In this document: in pieces, positions 28,502 to 38,740 of the stretch
How the letters are laid out: each line of letters begins with the position of its first letter
How positions within the stretch are numbered: the stretch's first letter is position 1
The notes under the pieces: generated by a model
Seen by the model: only the letters and a program-made list of their open reading frames with translations
The model's database searches: none
Told to the model about the DNA's origin: nothing
Origin: Limnovirga soli
GTDB taxonomy: Bacteria > Bacteroidota > Bacteroidia > Chitinophagales > Chitinophagaceae
Assembly (NCBI RefSeq): GCF_013106755.1
Contig: NZ_WHPF01000009.1
Location: forward strand, 62,001 to 126,000
Reading direction: 5' to 3'
DNA: 64,000 nt
Translations under genes and position numbers: made by a program

Positions 28502-29701
28502 CTAATTTTCTTGTTTAGTTAGGAAATTCTTTTTTAAATCGGTCCACATACTATCAAAACTTTCATCGCTGTTTTGTTTCCATTTGGCCAGTGTGTCCAT
28601 CATTTTTTGTTTGCGCTCTTCTTTAGCCTGTGTAAAGAAATGGTCTATAAAAGCGCTATCCTGCTCAAAGGCTTTTTGATTATATAATTCCTTTAGCTGT
28701 TGTTCTTTTTGAATATTACTGTTAACGGTGGTTCTTTCCATTTCTTCCTGTAAACGTACTTTTTCATCGTAAGTGCCATTGGGTAATAGTGTTTTGGCTA
28801 CCACCGGCATTAACTCTATTAACACTAAAATTATAATTAGCAGATAATACCTAAACTGGGCGGCATTGTTATTTTCTATAAGGTTATGCAGTGCTTCGAT
28901 TCTGGTAAGAAATCCATCGTTTAACAGGGAATTAAACAATTGCTGTTCTTTAGCTTTGCTGGCTTCTATATCGGCGAGGCTGCTGTCAAGCACCGCCAGT
29001 TTGGGTTGATTGGCCGAAAGTAATTGCCTGTAATTTTCATCCAGTTTTAGGTAAGCATCCTGTTTTGCTTTGGCAATATCCTTTAAACCAATCTTGCCAC
29101 TGCCGCCAGTACCATCAGTTTCTGCAATAAAATTATTGCGGGCTGCTGCTACTTCGGTGTATTGGTTGTTTTGGGTGGTTTCAATCAGGTTTTTTTGTTG
29201 CAGCAATTCAGTTTTGCGGGTGGCATATAAACTATCCAGTTGTAGTTTTTTTGCTTTTTTCTTTTGTTCATTGTCCAGTGAAATTTGCACATGTATTTCT
29301 TTGTCAAAAAGGTAAAGCAAGGCAGGTTGCGCCATAAAGGTGCCAATGGTTAAGGCCAGTAAGGCCCTTATTAAAAATGGACCTGCTTTTCTTTTATTTT
29401 GGCTATTTATGCCTTTAATTAATGCGCGGTCTATACTTAAAATAATGCCACCCATAAAAATGCCCAGTAATACAGCAGCTATTACACTGTTAACTACGGT
29501 ACTAAAAAAATAACTCCAGGCTAAGGTGGCAAATAGCCAGGTACCTAATACTGACATGCCGGTAATGGCATAACGGTTACGGTCTATAGCGCAACTGGCT
29601 ATAATTTCTTTTTCGGCTGTGGCCAGCCACCATAAAAATTGGGTAAATAACGAAGGTTGGTACGTTTCCCTTTGGGAAAGCGGTAGTGCTTGCTGTTGCA
29701 T
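28502..29701 (-). CDS. DUF4407 membrane protein
   Basis: 399 residues: two membrane helices near 50-95, one near 110-130, a long central coiled coil (about 140-265, rich in Lys/Gln/Glu), and another helix near 283-303 followed by a charged C-terminal tail. This matches DUF4407, a widespread Bacteroidota family without an established function. The coiled coil is probably extracytoplasmic. Single gene in a repeat-rich stretch. Confidence 0.9.
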   Translation of the reverse strand: MQQQALPLSQRETYQPSLFTQFLWWLATAEKEIIASCAIDRNRYAITGMSVLGTWLFATLAWSYFFSTVVNSVIAAVLLGIFMGGIILSIDRALIKGINSQNKRKAGPFLIRALLALTIGTFMAQPALLYLFDKEIHVQISLDNEQKKKAKKLQLDSLYATRKTELLQQKNLIETTQNNQYTEVAAARNNFIAETDGTGGSGKIGLKDIAKAKQDAYLKLDENYRQLLSANQPKLAVLDSSLADIEASKAKEQQLFNSLLNDGFLTRIEALHNLIENNNAAQFRYYLLIIILVLIELMPVVAKTLLPNGTYDEKVRLQEEMERTTVNSNIQKEQQLKELYNQKAFEQDSAFIDHFFTQAKEERKQKMMDTLAKWKQNSDESFDSMWTDLKKNFLTKQEN

Positions 29702-29890
29702 ACAGTGGTATTACACTTGAATAAAGTTGTTGCGAATTGGTGGTTAAAGTGGGAGACTGTAAAGAAACGACAGAAATAACTGCTTAGTGTTTAAACAAGA
29801 GGTATTTCTGTGAAAATATCATTAAAATATTTGATTTTGGGGTGGTTTGTATACCCGGGCCGGCGTTTTTTATTGCCCAATTGATGAGAG

Positions 29891-29918
29891 AACGATGAAC
29901 GGATTGCGACGCAAGTAC
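29891..29918 (-). repeat. mosaic intergenic repeat, copy 15 (tail D)
   Basis: AACGATGAACGGA followed by TTGCGACGCAAGTAC. Flanked left by CCCGGGCCGGC at 29855-29865. Confidence 0.8.
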
Positions 29919-30008
29919 TGCTGCCATTGGCTTTGCTGCCGGTATTACCTGCTTTTTTCCGCTTAAAAAGTAACCAAAAACTAAGGATGGCTATGTCGCT
30001 GCAATCCC

Positions 30009-30016
30009 TACCTTTG
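30009..30016 (+). promoter_or_regulatory. putative yidC -7 element
   Basis: TACCTTTG, an exact TAnnTTTG match 22 bp before the ATG. No convincing -33 element. Confidence 0.4.
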
Positions 30017-30038
30017 CCGCTCAATTTTACGTTTTACT

Positions 30039-31898
30039 ATGAACATGGATAGAACTACGGTGATAGGTATGGTTTTGCTGGCTATACTTTTTTTTATGTT
30101 TTTCTGGTACACCAATAAACAGCAACAAGGTATTGCGGAATATCAAAAGCATATTGCCGACTCTACCAAAAAGGCCAACGACGCTAAAATAAAGCCAGCC
30201 GATAAGATAGCTGCTTTTAAAGATTCTTTACAGCGCGATACAGCCGCTAAAATATCAGCAGCCGGTAATTTTACAGATGCGGCCATTGGTACCGAAACAT
30301 TAACAGTAATTGAAACTGACCTGATTAAAGCTACTTTTTCTAATAAAGGTGGTAGCCTTAAAAGTGTTCAACTTAAACAATATAAAGGGCCGGATAGCCT
30401 GCCTGTATTGTTAAGTGGCGGGGATAACGATAAGCTGGGATATACCATTAATACGGCTCCAAACCAAAGCGCAGAAACCTCAACGTTGTTTTTTGGTAAT
30501 GCAGTGGTTACCAAAAATGGAGATAGTGCCCAAACCATTAGCTATACCATAAACGGGCAAGATGGCCAAAGTATTACGCACCAATATACCATCAGAAATG
30601 CCAATTATATGATTGATTGGAATATTCTGTTGAATGGTGCTGATAAATTACTTACTTCCAATGCCATGAATTTGCATTGGGATGTGCAAATGCATTTACA
30701 ACAGGTTTCTCACGCATATGAAGTGCAGCAAAGCCGTTTTGTATATTATGAATCGCAGGATGGATTTGACTATTCGAGTGCAGCTTCAGGAACTTCTGTG
30801 GCTTTGGAACAACCTACCAATTGGTTTGGATTTAAGCAGCAGTTCTTTAATACTTCTATTTTATCGAAGGATAAATTTGTAAGTGGTAATGCGCAAATGA
30901 CTTTACTGCCCGATACATTACCACAGCTGTTTAATGCTACAGCCACCATGAAGGTACAGTTACCTGCATCGGCTACTGCTAATGTTCCTTTGCAATTGTA
31001 TTATGGCCCTAATGAATATGAAACCTTACTGGCCTATAATAACGGTATGGAAAATGTGGTTGATTTGGGTAGTGGTATTTTTTCGTTTGTAAAGTATATT
31101 AACCGTTGGGCGGTTATGCCGGTATTTAATTTCTTTGCCAGTTTTATCAACAGCTTTGGATGGGTAATTGCATTGCTTACTTTATTAATTCGTGGTGTTA
31201 CTTCGCCATTAACGTATAAGAGCTATTTAAGCGGTGCTAAAATGCGTGTGTTAAAACCAGAACTGGATGCGCTGAAATTAAAATTTGGCAGCGACCAGCA
31301 AGGTTTTGCTATGGAGCAAATGAAATTATTCCGTGAAGCAGGTGTTAACCCATTGGGTGGTTGTATGCCGGCATTGTTACAAATACCTATTTTCTTTGCC
31401 TTATATAGTTTCTTTAGTTCTAATATTGGTATTCGCGGACAAAGTTTCTTATGGGTAAAAGACCTTTCTTCTTATGATGTACTGGTACATTTGCCTTTTA
31501 CAGTGCCATTTAATTTTGGGGATCATATCAGCTTGTTTACGCTTACCGCTGTAGCTACCAGTTTTCTAATTTCTATTTATAATATGAGCATGACGCCTAC
31601 GCAGGATAACCCTGCCATGAAGTATATGCCTTATATTTTCCCTTTTATTCTGTTGTTTGTATTTAACAGGTTGCCATCGGCATTAACCTGGTATTATACG
31701 GTATCGAATATTATTACATTGGGTATACAGTTTACTATTCAAACCTATATTATTGATCATGATAAAATATTGGCGCAAATTGAGGCTAAACGTAAAGCAC
31801 CCAAAAAAGTAAGTAAGTTTCAGGAGCGGTATGGACAAATGATGGAAAGTCAGAAGAAACTGCAAGACCTTAAAGAAAAAACAAAAGGTAAGAAGTAG
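30039..31898 (+). CDS. yidC: membrane protein insertase YidC
   Basis: 619 residues. N-terminal membrane helix at about 5-24, a large periplasmic beta domain to about 350, then the five-helix Oxa1 core. The Oxa1 core has SPLTYKSYLSGAKMRVLKPELDALKLKFG and MKLFREAGVNPLGGCMPALLQIPIFFALYSFF with the conserved NPLGGC. The Lys-rich C-terminal tail contacts ribosomes. Inserts and folds inner membrane proteins with or without SecYEG. Not next to rnpA/rpmH, which is common in Bacteroidota. Confidence 0.97.
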   Translation: MNMDRTTVIGMVLLAILFFMFFWYTNKQQQGIAEYQKHIADSTKKANDAKIKPADKIAAFKDSLQRDTAAKISAAGNFTDAAIGTETLTVIETDLIKATFSNKGGSLKSVQLKQYKGPDSLPVLLSGGDNDKLGYTINTAPNQSAETSTLFFGNAVVTKNGDSAQTISYTINGQDGQSITHQYTIRNANYMIDWNILLNGADKLLTSNAMNLHWDVQMHLQQVSHAYEVQQSRFVYYESQDGFDYSSAASGTSVALEQPTNWFGFKQQFFNTSILSKDKFVSGNAQMTLLPDTLPQLFNATATMKVQLPASATANVPLQLYYGPNEYETLLAYNNGMENVVDLGSGIFSFVKYINRWAVMPVFNFFASFINSFGWVIALLTLLIRGVTSPLTYKSYLSGAKMRVLKPELDALKLKFGSDQQGFAMEQMKLFREAGVNPLGGCMPALLQIPIFFALYSFFSSNIGIRGQSFLWVKDLSSYDVLVHLPFTVPFNFGDHISLFTLTAVATSFLISIYNMSMTPTQDNPAMKYMPYIFPFILLFVFNRLPSALTWYYTVSNIITLGIQFTIQTYIIDHDKILAQIEAKRKAPKKVSKFQERYGQMMESQKKLQDLKEKTKGKK

Positions 31899-31914
31899 TA
31901 TATAAAACAATAAT

Positions 31915-31954
31915 AAAAAGGAAAGCCTGCAAACATGCAGGCTTTCCTTTTTTA
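31915..31954. terminator. bidirectional terminator after yidC
   Basis: AAAGGAAAGCCTGC / GCAGGCTTTCCTTT stem with a 6-nt loop, A-run on one side and T-run on the other. Confidence 0.9.
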
Positions 31955-32044
31955 TGCCAATGGTCAATTATTTTAGTGAGTGGCAGTAACACTTTGTTTA
32001 TGCTCTGATATTTTTTGGCTGCTTTAGCTGCGCTACTTGTTGCA

Positions 32045-32064
32045 GTACAAGAGTGCGACGCAAG
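32045..32064 (-). repeat. mosaic intergenic repeat, copy 16
   Basis: GTACAAGAGTGCGACGCAAG just outside the end of the glycosyltransferase gene, followed by GTGTAGCC. Confidence 0.85.
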
Positions 32065-32070
32065 TGTAGC

Positions 32071-33117
32071 CTAATAAGTATTGGCTTGCCCGGCTACAAA
32101 AAAACTATTTTCTGGTTGGGGTGTATATAAGTTTCTGGCCGTTTCTATTACCATTTGCACCAATTGATAAGTTGAATATTGCAATTCCAGTTTTTGAGGT
32201 GCCGGTGCCTGTAACCACTGTAAAATATGGTGGGTAAAATTTTTATCGATTGAAGTAACAACGGGCACATTAAATTTTTGAAGGGCCGCTGCATTGCACC
32301 ATTGTTCGTACTGGCCTTTAATAGGCATACACAGCAGTTTTTTGCCCATATATAAAGCTTCGGCAGGTGTTTCAAAACCGGCACCCGTAATTACACCATG
32401 GCAATGAATTAGGCTTTGGTTAAATGCCTGGCTGCCCACCGGTATAAAGCTGATATTATCCTGCACGGTTACCTGCTTTACCGTTTTTGAAAATACCTGG
32501 AATTTGTAATTAGGTAATGCCGCTAATTGCCGTGCAATAACTTCATCAGAATAGTGCGACAGGTAAACAGTTATATATCCCTCATCAGTTGGTTTGGCTG
32601 ATAGAATATCCTGTTTAATAATGGGGTTATAAATATGGGTATCGTATGCGTCAAAATGTAAACCTATATAGGCATTTGCAGTGGCATAATGGGTAAGCAC
32701 CAGTTCTCCAGCAATATCTTTTTTTTGTGGCCTTGGTGTTTTTTTTGATTGGAAGCTGGCCTGATGCCCAAAACTTACTGAAGGCACCTGCTTAAGTTTA
32801 CATGCCAGAGAGGTAATACTTTCAAAATCGTTTATTACAATATCGTATTGCTCAACGGGTAAGGCACGGGCTTCTTTCCAAATGCGAATTGGGTTAAATG
32901 CTTTTAGCATTTTCCAGTAATCAAGTCCACCTTTATTGCCATAGAATAAGCTAACGCCCTTACTACGGTATTTTACAGGTAAATCAAATGCCAGGTTGCT
33001 ATTGCTGCCACTTAAAAAAACATCCACTTGCCCATATTGTTGAAAATAGGGCATTAGCTCCATGGCACGTGCAATATGGCCGTTACCTGTTGCTTGTATG
33101 GCGTAAAATATTTTCAT
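32071..33117 (-). CDS. GT-B glycosyltransferase, MJ1255/VC2487-like
   Basis: 348 residues. The N terminus MKIFYAIQATGNGHIARAMEL is the GxGH..R signature of this UDP-sugar-type glycosyltransferase family. The C-terminal half has GVITGAGFETPAEALYMGKKLLCMPIKGQYEQWCNA, the nucleotide-sugar site typical of GT28-like enzymes. Starts 6 bp downstream of the phosphoesterase stop, so they form one operon and may act in one envelope-lipid pathway. Donor and acceptor unknown. Confidence 0.88.
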   Translation of the reverse strand: MKIFYAIQATGNGHIARAMELMPYFQQYGQVDVFLSGSNSNLAFDLPVKYRSKGVSLFYGNKGGLDYWKMLKAFNPIRIWKEARALPVEQYDIVINDFESITSLACKLKQVPSVSFGHQASFQSKKTPRPQKKDIAGELVLTHYATANAYIGLHFDAYDTHIYNPIIKQDILSAKPTDEGYITVYLSHYSDEVIARQLAALPNYKFQVFSKTVKQVTVQDNISFIPVGSQAFNQSLIHCHGVITGAGFETPAEALYMGKKLLCMPIKGQYEQWCNAAALQKFNVPVVTSIDKNFTHHILQWLQAPAPQKLELQYSTYQLVQMVIETARNLYTPQPENSFFVAGQANTY

Positions 33118-33123
33118 AAGTGC

Positions 33124-33984
33124 TTATTGTGCCTTAACTGCGAGTGAAGAAATAAACATGGCCACTTCATCTGTTACCACATTTAACTGGGGTAGTTTCT
33201 TTTCTAAATTCACCACCCCATTATTTTGTGTAACAAAATTCTTTTCATCAAAATGATATATTGTCCAGGCTTTGTTATTGTATTCCAGGCTGGTTAGGTT
33301 TTCAATCCAATCGCCACTGTTTAGGTAGGTTACACTGCCATTTTCGGTGCTAATAGTTCTTTGTTGTGGTTGGTGAATATGGCCACAAATAACATAATCA
33401 TATTTTTTTTCTATGGCCAGTTCTGCGGCGGTTTGCTCAAAATCGCCAATCCACGATACTGCTTTTTTAACGCTGTTCTTTACGCGTTTGCTAAAGCTCA
33501 TTTTTTCACGGCCAATTAGTTTTAAACCCCAGTTAATAAAGCTGTTAAGCAGTATTAGAAAATCGTAACCGTGGCCACCCAGTTTGGCTAAAAGTTTAGC
33601 GCTGCCTTTTGTGGTGGCATCAAATACATCTCCATGAAAAATCCAGGTCATTTTGCCATTAATTTCCATCACCATTTTATCGGTAAGCAACAGATTACCC
33701 ATTTGTAAATCGCTGTAGCGGCGTAGCATTTCATCGTGGTTGCCGGTAATATAAATTACCCGTGTACCTTTCGATAACAGGTTAAATACTTCCTTAATTA
33801 CCTGCATATGCGATACGGGAAAATAGCGTTTGCTAAATTGCCAGCCATCAATAAAATCGCCATTTAATACCAATATTTCGGGGGATATGCTTTTAAGGTA
33901 TGTTACCAGTTCGTTGGCATGGCAACCATAAGTGCCTAAATGTACATCGCTAATAACTACTACTTCAACGTTTCTACGTTCCAT
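33124..33984 (-). CDS. LpxH-like UDP-2,3-diacylglucosamine diphosphatase family protein
   Basis: Calcineurin-type metallophosphoesterase (286 aa). Metal motifs in order: DVHLGTYG (13-20), GDFIDGW, GNHDE, and CGHIHQPQ near 199-206. The sequence resembles the LpxH2/YbbF-like group that hydrolyses UDP-diacylglucosamine in lipid A synthesis, but an LPS role is inferred only from family. No signal peptide. First gene of a two-gene operon with the glycosyltransferase. Confidence 0.86.
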   Translation of the reverse strand: MERRNVEVVVISDVHLGTYGCHANELVTYLKSISPEILVLNGDFIDGWQFSKRYFPVSHMQVIKEVFNLLSKGTRVIYITGNHDEMLRRYSDLQMGNLLLTDKMVMEINGKMTWIFHGDVFDATTKGSAKLLAKLGGHGYDFLILLNSFINWGLKLIGREKMSFSKRVKNSVKKAVSWIGDFEQTAAELAIEKKYDYVICGHIHQPQQRTISTENGSVTYLNSGDWIENLTSLEYNNKAWTIYHFDEKNFVTQNNGVVNLEKKLPQLNVVTDEVAMFISSLAVKAQ

Positions 33985-34128
33985 AGCTTTGAGGTTTTAC
34001 AAAGGTCAATATGTTATATTAACTGTGTATTACCGCAATGTGATGCAATTGTAAATTTTTACAAATAAACGTTACGAAGTATAAAGGGTAAATATATGGG
34101 TCCGGCAGTTGGTAATATGGCATCTTTA

Positions 34129-34152
34129 CTTGCGTCGCACACTTCAGGGTTC
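34129..34152 (+). repeat. mosaic intergenic repeat, copy 17 (tail B)
   Basis: Core TTGCGTCGCAC, then ACTTCAGGGTTC. Preceded by GTCCGGCAGTTGG. Confidence 0.85.
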
Positions 34153-34184
34153 AGTCTTTATAGCAGCTTAAAACAGCCCTTATG

Positions 34185-35384
34185 TTAAGCTAGTAGTTTT
34201 ATTCTTTGTAACAATTCAATGCAGGCCCGGCTGTTATGGTAAGGGCATTTCCAAAAACCTGCTTTATCCTGGTTAGGCATAATACTGTTGTCTGCCAAAA
34301 CACCCCAATACCATTCGCCGTTAACCTTATCTATTATATGTGCCTGTATAAATTGCCAGTTTTTTAAGCAGACATGTAAATATTGTTCATTCTTTGATAT
34401 CTGATAGGCATTAAAAAGACCAACCATTGCTTCGGCCTGCGGCCACCAATGTTTTTGCTGTATCAGTTCATTGGTCACTGGATGGTATTCGTACCACATG
34501 CCACCATCGGTATCTATACCTTCCATTGCAGCATTGGTAATGTGAATAGCATATTTTTTTAACCGGGTTATAAGATGGGTATCACCAATTATTTCGGCGC
34601 ACTGTTGTAATAGCCATGCGGCTTCTATATCGTGGCCATAAGAAATAACATCAGGTTTTTCCTGCCACTGTTCATCAAAAAATAATTTTAAATGAAAAGT
34701 TTGGGTATTAATAAAATGGGTTACAAATAATTGCAGCAGTTCGGCTATTTTTTCTTTTAAACCAGCATCGGGCCATATTTTATAGAGGTTTGCATATGCT
34801 TCTACTACATGCAAATGGGTATTCATGGTTTTCTTTTCATTGGCATCTTTGCTGCTAAGTCTAAAATCTTCCAATGCGCCCCATTCCCTTGAAAATGCTT
34901 CAAAATATCCTTTATAGGCTGGGTCGTAACTGTATTGTTCAATACATTGGTATAGCCGGATGGCTTCATCTAAAGCAGTCTGTTTTTTTGTGGCGGCAAA
35001 ATATTCACTCATGCCATAGATACAAAAGGCAAGCGCATATATTTGCTTGCGGCCATCAGCAATATTGCCTTTGGCATCAAGGCTCCAATAAACGCCTCCA
35101 AACTCCCTGTCAATAAAATATTTTTCTATGTAGTCAAATGCCCGTTCGGCAACAGGTAAATAAGCAGTTTGCCCGGTATAATTGCAGGCTGCAGAAAAGC
35201 TCCATAATATCCGGGCATGTAAAACCACACCTTTTATAGCATTCAAATCTGGCAGGTTGTTGTTATCAACACTGCCATAAAAGCCTGCATGCATGGTATC
35301 AACAGTAAAATTTTGCCAGTAATACATAATGGCACTCAGTTCATTTTCTACTGAAGCAGCAAAATCATCCAATGAGTTTTTCAT
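34185..35384 (-). CDS. AGE-family 2-epimerase, probable cellobiose/mannobiose 2-epimerase
   Basis: 399 residues, an (alpha/alpha)6 barrel of the N-acylglucosamine 2-epimerase family. Signature segments: YFIDREFGGVYWSLDAKGN at about 92-110, SYGHDIEAAWLLQQC, and the late QKHWWPQAEAMVGLFNAY with the catalytic-region His. Last gene of the block after GH26, symporter and GH130, matching the Bacteroides fragilis mannan pathway in which this enzyme turns mannobiose into mannosyl-glucose. The gap to the GH130 gene is 14 bp. Confidence 0.9.
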   Translation of the reverse strand: MKNSLDDFAASVENELSAIMYYWQNFTVDTMHAGFYGSVDNNNLPDLNAIKGVVLHARILWSFSAACNYTGQTAYLPVAERAFDYIEKYFIDREFGGVYWSLDAKGNIADGRKQIYALAFCIYGMSEYFAATKKQTALDEAIRLYQCIEQYSYDPAYKGYFEAFSREWGALEDFRLSSKDANEKKTMNTHLHVVEAYANLYKIWPDAGLKEKIAELLQLFVTHFINTQTFHLKLFFDEQWQEKPDVISYGHDIEAAWLLQQCAEIIGDTHLITRLKKYAIHITNAAMEGIDTDGGMWYEYHPVTNELIQQKHWWPQAEAMVGLFNAYQISKNEQYLHVCLKNWQFIQAHIIDKVNGEWYWGVLADNSIMPNQDKAGFWKCPYHNSRACIELLQRIKLLA

Positions 35385-35398
35385 TTTCTACAATTACT

Positions 35399-36586
35399 TT
35401 AAACGATGCCAGCTGTATACGCTTTGTTTTTTTGAATGATGCCGATAAGGGTATCAACAGATGTGGCCGAGCGTAAACCATCTTCAGGATTATTAATGGT
35501 ATAATCTAATAACTGATCAATGGTAGTTAGGGCAACATGCATCCTGGTATCTGATGAAGCATAATAAATATATACTGTTCCATCATCATTGGCAATCCAG
35601 CCATTGCAGAATGCCACGTTTGAAACATCGCCTATACGTTCTTCACCTTCGGGTGCCATAAAATATCCACCGGGTTTATGAATTACTTTGGTAAGATCAT
35701 TCAGATCCGTAAGAAACATATACAATACATACCGTAAACCAGCTGCTGTATTTCTTACACCATGTGCCAGGTGTAACCAGCCTTTTGTTGTTTTAATGGG
35801 GGCCGGTCCCTGCCCGTTTTTTAGCTCATATACGGTGTGGTATACTTTTTTATCCAGAATAACTTCTTCATCCACAACGGCATTTTCTATGCTTTCAGAT
35901 AAACCAAAACCTATACCGCCCCCTTTGCCGGCTTCAATAAAACTGTCTTGTGGGCGGGTATAAAATGCATATTTGCCATCCACAAATTCAGGATGTAAAA
36001 CTACATTACGTTGCTGTGGCGAATTGGTTTTTAAATCAGCTAAACGTTCCCATTGTTTTAAATCTTTTGTGCGTGCAATACCACATTGTGCAATGGCCGC
36101 ACTTTGATCGCCGGGGTGTGCGGATGGATCTCTTCTTTCGGTACAGAACAGGCCATATATCCAGCCATCCTCATGTGCTATCAGCCGGATATCATAAATA
36201 TTGGTATCAGGAATGGCTGTTTCCGGCATGATCACCGGCTCGTCCCAAAATGTAAAATTGTCAATACCATTTGGACTTTCTGCTATGGCAAAAAAGGATT
36301 TTCTGTCTAACCCTTCTACCCTTGGCATGAGGATATATTTTCCGTTGAATTTTATGGCACCTGCATTTAGTACTGCGTTTATGCCAAACCGTTCAATAAG
36401 CAATGGATTGGAAGCCGGATTAAGATCGTAGCGCCAGAATACTGGTGCATGCTGTGCAGTTAATACCGGATATTTATAGCGTTGGTATACACCGTTTGTT
36501 GCCGCTGTTGGTTCGTTTTTTTGGGTAATTAATGCATTGTACCGCTGTTGCATTTGTGCAAGTCTGGCTGTAAAATCCTGGCTCAT
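35399..36586 (-). CDS. GH130 4-O-beta-mannosyl-glucose phosphorylase
   Basis: 395 residues, the usual length for the GH130 mannosylglucose phosphorylase group. A five-bladed propeller with the proton donor Asp132 in [17 protein letters not shown] and phosphate-binding basic residues near RNVVLHPEF and YHTVYE. It phosphorolyses mannosyl-glucose to mannose-1-phosphate and glucose in the cytoplasm (no signal peptide). The neighbours supply import and epimerisation. Starts 136 bp after the symporter gene, with a repeat copy between. Confidence 0.92.
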   Translation of the reverse strand: MSQDFTARLAQMQQRYNALITQKNEPTAATNGVYQRYKYPVLTAQHAPVFWRYDLNPASNPLLIERFGINAVLNAGAIKFNGKYILMPRVEGLDRKSFFAIAESPNGIDNFTFWDEPVIMPETAIPDTNIYDIRLIAHEDGWIYGLFCTERRDPSAHPGDQSAAIAQCGIARTKDLKQWERLADLKTNSPQQRNVVLHPEFVDGKYAFYTRPQDSFIEAGKGGGIGFGLSESIENAVVDEEVILDKKVYHTVYELKNGQGPAPIKTTKGWLHLAHGVRNTAAGLRYVLYMFLTDLNDLTKVIHKPGGYFMAPEGEERIGDVSNVAFCNGWIANDDGTVYIYYASSDTRMHVALTTIDQLLDYTINNPEDGLRSATSVDTLIGIIQKNKAYTAGIV

Positions 36587-36653
36587 ATTTATTTGATTTG
36601 TAGGTTGGTTGCTTTTAGTTTTTTGTTGTAATTATTGCTGCGATGAAACCAGT

Positions 36654-36675
36654 ACCCTGAAGTGTGCGACGCAAG
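36654..36675 (-). repeat. mosaic intergenic repeat, copy 18 (tail B)
   Basis: ACCCTGAAGTG followed by TGCGACGCAAG, inside the mannan gene block between symporter and phosphorylase. Confidence 0.85.
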
Positions 36676-36721
36676 TGCAGCTGCTTTTTGTACAGGTGCT
36701 GGTTACATAATGGCTGTTATA

Positions 36722-38548
36722 TTAATCTTCCAGTTTGTTCCACCATGTTTGTTTAAGTATAAGCACTATAATGATGATGAGTATAATGGTAATGTATAAT
36801 TCGGTTTGCATTTGCAGCACCAGGTACATGGGCAATATGGTTAAACACAGCTGTGCAATAATGCCAATTACTACATTAAACATATCTAACCAAAACCGGG
36901 TATTGGCTTTAAAACCGGGATCGCTGGCAATAACCATATCGTGTATAGGTTTCCAAAACCCCCATGGGCGCACCGTTTTATAAAATGATTGTAATACTGC
37001 AGCATCAGTAGGTGGTGCTGTGTATGTACCGATAATAGAACCTGCCAGAGAAAGGATGAAAAGCAATGGCCACCAGTACAATGGCAAGCCCGTTGTTACA
37101 TAGGGCATTGCCAACGCCGCTACAATGCCTACTGCCATTCCCCAAAAAAAGCCATTGGCATTAAACCGCCACCAATACCATTTAAGACAGTTGGCTGCAA
37201 CATAGCCGCCATAGAGGCCGCCCACAATCCATTGCAGAATGTCGTTTACATTGCTGGCAAAAAAACCGAAGAAAACACCCACGGCAACCACTACAATACC
37301 CGTGATATAATTCATGGATATTACTTTTTTATTGGATGCTGTAGGGTTGATATACTTTAAATAAATGTCGTTAACAATATAGGCCTGTGCTGCATTTAGT
37401 GTGCCACTGAATGTGCCCATAAATGCTCCGAGCAAGCCGGTAAGCACAATACCCAACACCCCAACAGGTAAAAAGGTATTGATGGTAGAGGGCAATATTC
37501 TTTCAAAATCGGTAACGCCATCGGGGCCTTTTAAATACAATTGGTTATAGTGTAACAGCGCTAACACTGTAAGTCCGATGATCATAGAATACCTGATGGG
37601 TAATAGGATGATAGATACGAACCCCGTCATTTTTGATGCTTCTTTTGGAGAACGGGTAGAGAGTATTTTTTGCATATCATAATTGGGTGCTGGCCCCGCC
37701 AGCGAAGCAAATACGCCCTTTAGTAACATCATAGAAAAGAAAAGGCCAAATAAACTAAAACCATCATCAGCAATTTTTTTGTTGGCTTCGGCGGCAATAT
37801 TGCTCCAGTCTAAATTAAGTTGCCGGCCAAAGAAGGGGTTGCTCCAGCCATCGGGTACATTCAGCGTATTGCCGGCAAGATGTTGCATGGCAATTACGGC
37901 AATGGATATGCAGGCTACCGTCATAACTATATACTTAATTACATCGCCCAATACAATACTATGCATACCGCCAATAATAGAGTAAAACATGGCAAACAGC
38001 GTAAATACTATACCGTAAAAATGTGGTACATATTGTGGTGATACAGTAAATGGAATATAATCTTTAACAGCATCCCATGGAATAAAAATTTCCATGAACT
38101 TACCCAGGCCAACAAAGCCATACGCCAAAAATCCCAGGCAGCTAATTAGTGCAAATGCTATTACAATAATTTGTGAAGCTTTTACGCCTTTGCCAGTGTT
38201 GCCAAATCTGGTTTGTAACCATTCGGCACCAGTATTGGCATTACTTCGGCGCAACCATTTACTTAAAAACATCATTAGAAATACCTGATTAAATACGGGC
38301 CATAACCAGGGTATCCAAATGCTTTTTAAGCCATATACAAAACAAAGTGCCACCATCCACATAGTGCCGCTGATGTCGAACATATCTGATGCATCGCTTA
38401 ATCCCAGCATATACCAGGGCAGGGCTTTGCCGCCCATTAGATAGCTCTCTTTATTTTGTTTTGCCCGTTTACGCATCCAAAACCCGATAAAAATCATCGT
38501 GGCCAGATAAATAAGCAAAATGGCAATGTCAACTGTTTGTAATTTCAT
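36722..38548 (-). CDS. sodium:solute symporter, probable mannobiose importer
   Basis: 608 residues, SSS family, about 14 membrane helices. N-terminal region FIGFWMRKRAKQNKESYLMGGKALPWYMLGLSDASDMFDISG carries the family's sodium-site start, and GLLGAFMGTFSGTLNAAQAYIVNDIYLKYINP the second signature. Located between the GH26 and GH130 genes like the symporter of the B. fragilis mannan operon, so beta-mannobiose uptake is the likely job. No SusC/SusD pair is present in the locus. Confidence 0.9.
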   Translation of the reverse strand: MKLQTVDIAILLIYLATMIFIGFWMRKRAKQNKESYLMGGKALPWYMLGLSDASDMFDISGTMWMVALCFVYGLKSIWIPWLWPVFNQVFLMMFLSKWLRRSNANTGAEWLQTRFGNTGKGVKASQIIVIAFALISCLGFLAYGFVGLGKFMEIFIPWDAVKDYIPFTVSPQYVPHFYGIVFTLFAMFYSIIGGMHSIVLGDVIKYIVMTVACISIAVIAMQHLAGNTLNVPDGWSNPFFGRQLNLDWSNIAAEANKKIADDGFSLFGLFFSMMLLKGVFASLAGPAPNYDMQKILSTRSPKEASKMTGFVSIILLPIRYSMIIGLTVLALLHYNQLYLKGPDGVTDFERILPSTINTFLPVGVLGIVLTGLLGAFMGTFSGTLNAAQAYIVNDIYLKYINPTASNKKVISMNYITGIVVVAVGVFFGFFASNVNDILQWIVGGLYGGYVAANCLKWYWWRFNANGFFWGMAVGIVAALAMPYVTTGLPLYWWPLLFILSLAGSIIGTYTAPPTDAAVLQSFYKTVRPWGFWKPIHDMVIASDPGFKANTRFWLDMFNVVIGIIAQLCLTILPMYLVLQMQTELYITIILIIIIVLILKQTWWNKLED

Positions 38549-38611
38549 ACTAATTATTTATTATAGCATCGTTTACAGAATGATACCAGCTTAAGGACAA
38601 ATGGCATCTTC

Positions 38612-38636
38612 CGTTGCGTCGCAATCACTTTATCTG
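38612..38636 (+). repeat. mosaic intergenic repeat, copy 19 (tail C)
   Basis: CGTTGCGTCGCAATC then ACTTTATCTG. Preceded by GATACCAGC at 38582-38590 as in copy 8. Confidence 0.85.
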
Positions 38637-38740
38637 TATATCTTTTTTCAACAATTTTAGTAGTTAAAAATACGCCCATAGTAGACACTACGGGCCCTGC
38701 TTGTTAGAGAATTAACTACACATAAGAAATCGTTGAATGG

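Larger units (their letters stand above)
29702..30038. other. 337-bp divergent gap before yidC
   Basis: Contains the mosaic repeat at 29891-29918 and the putative yidC promoter at 30009-30016. The reading frame across 29791-30024 on the minus strand looks fortuitous. Confidence 0.5.

Noticed and set aside
29791-30024. 77-codon minus-strand frame between DUF4407 and yidC
   Set aside because: It covers a mosaic repeat and the yidC promoter, and its Cys/Arg-rich composition is unlike real genes here.
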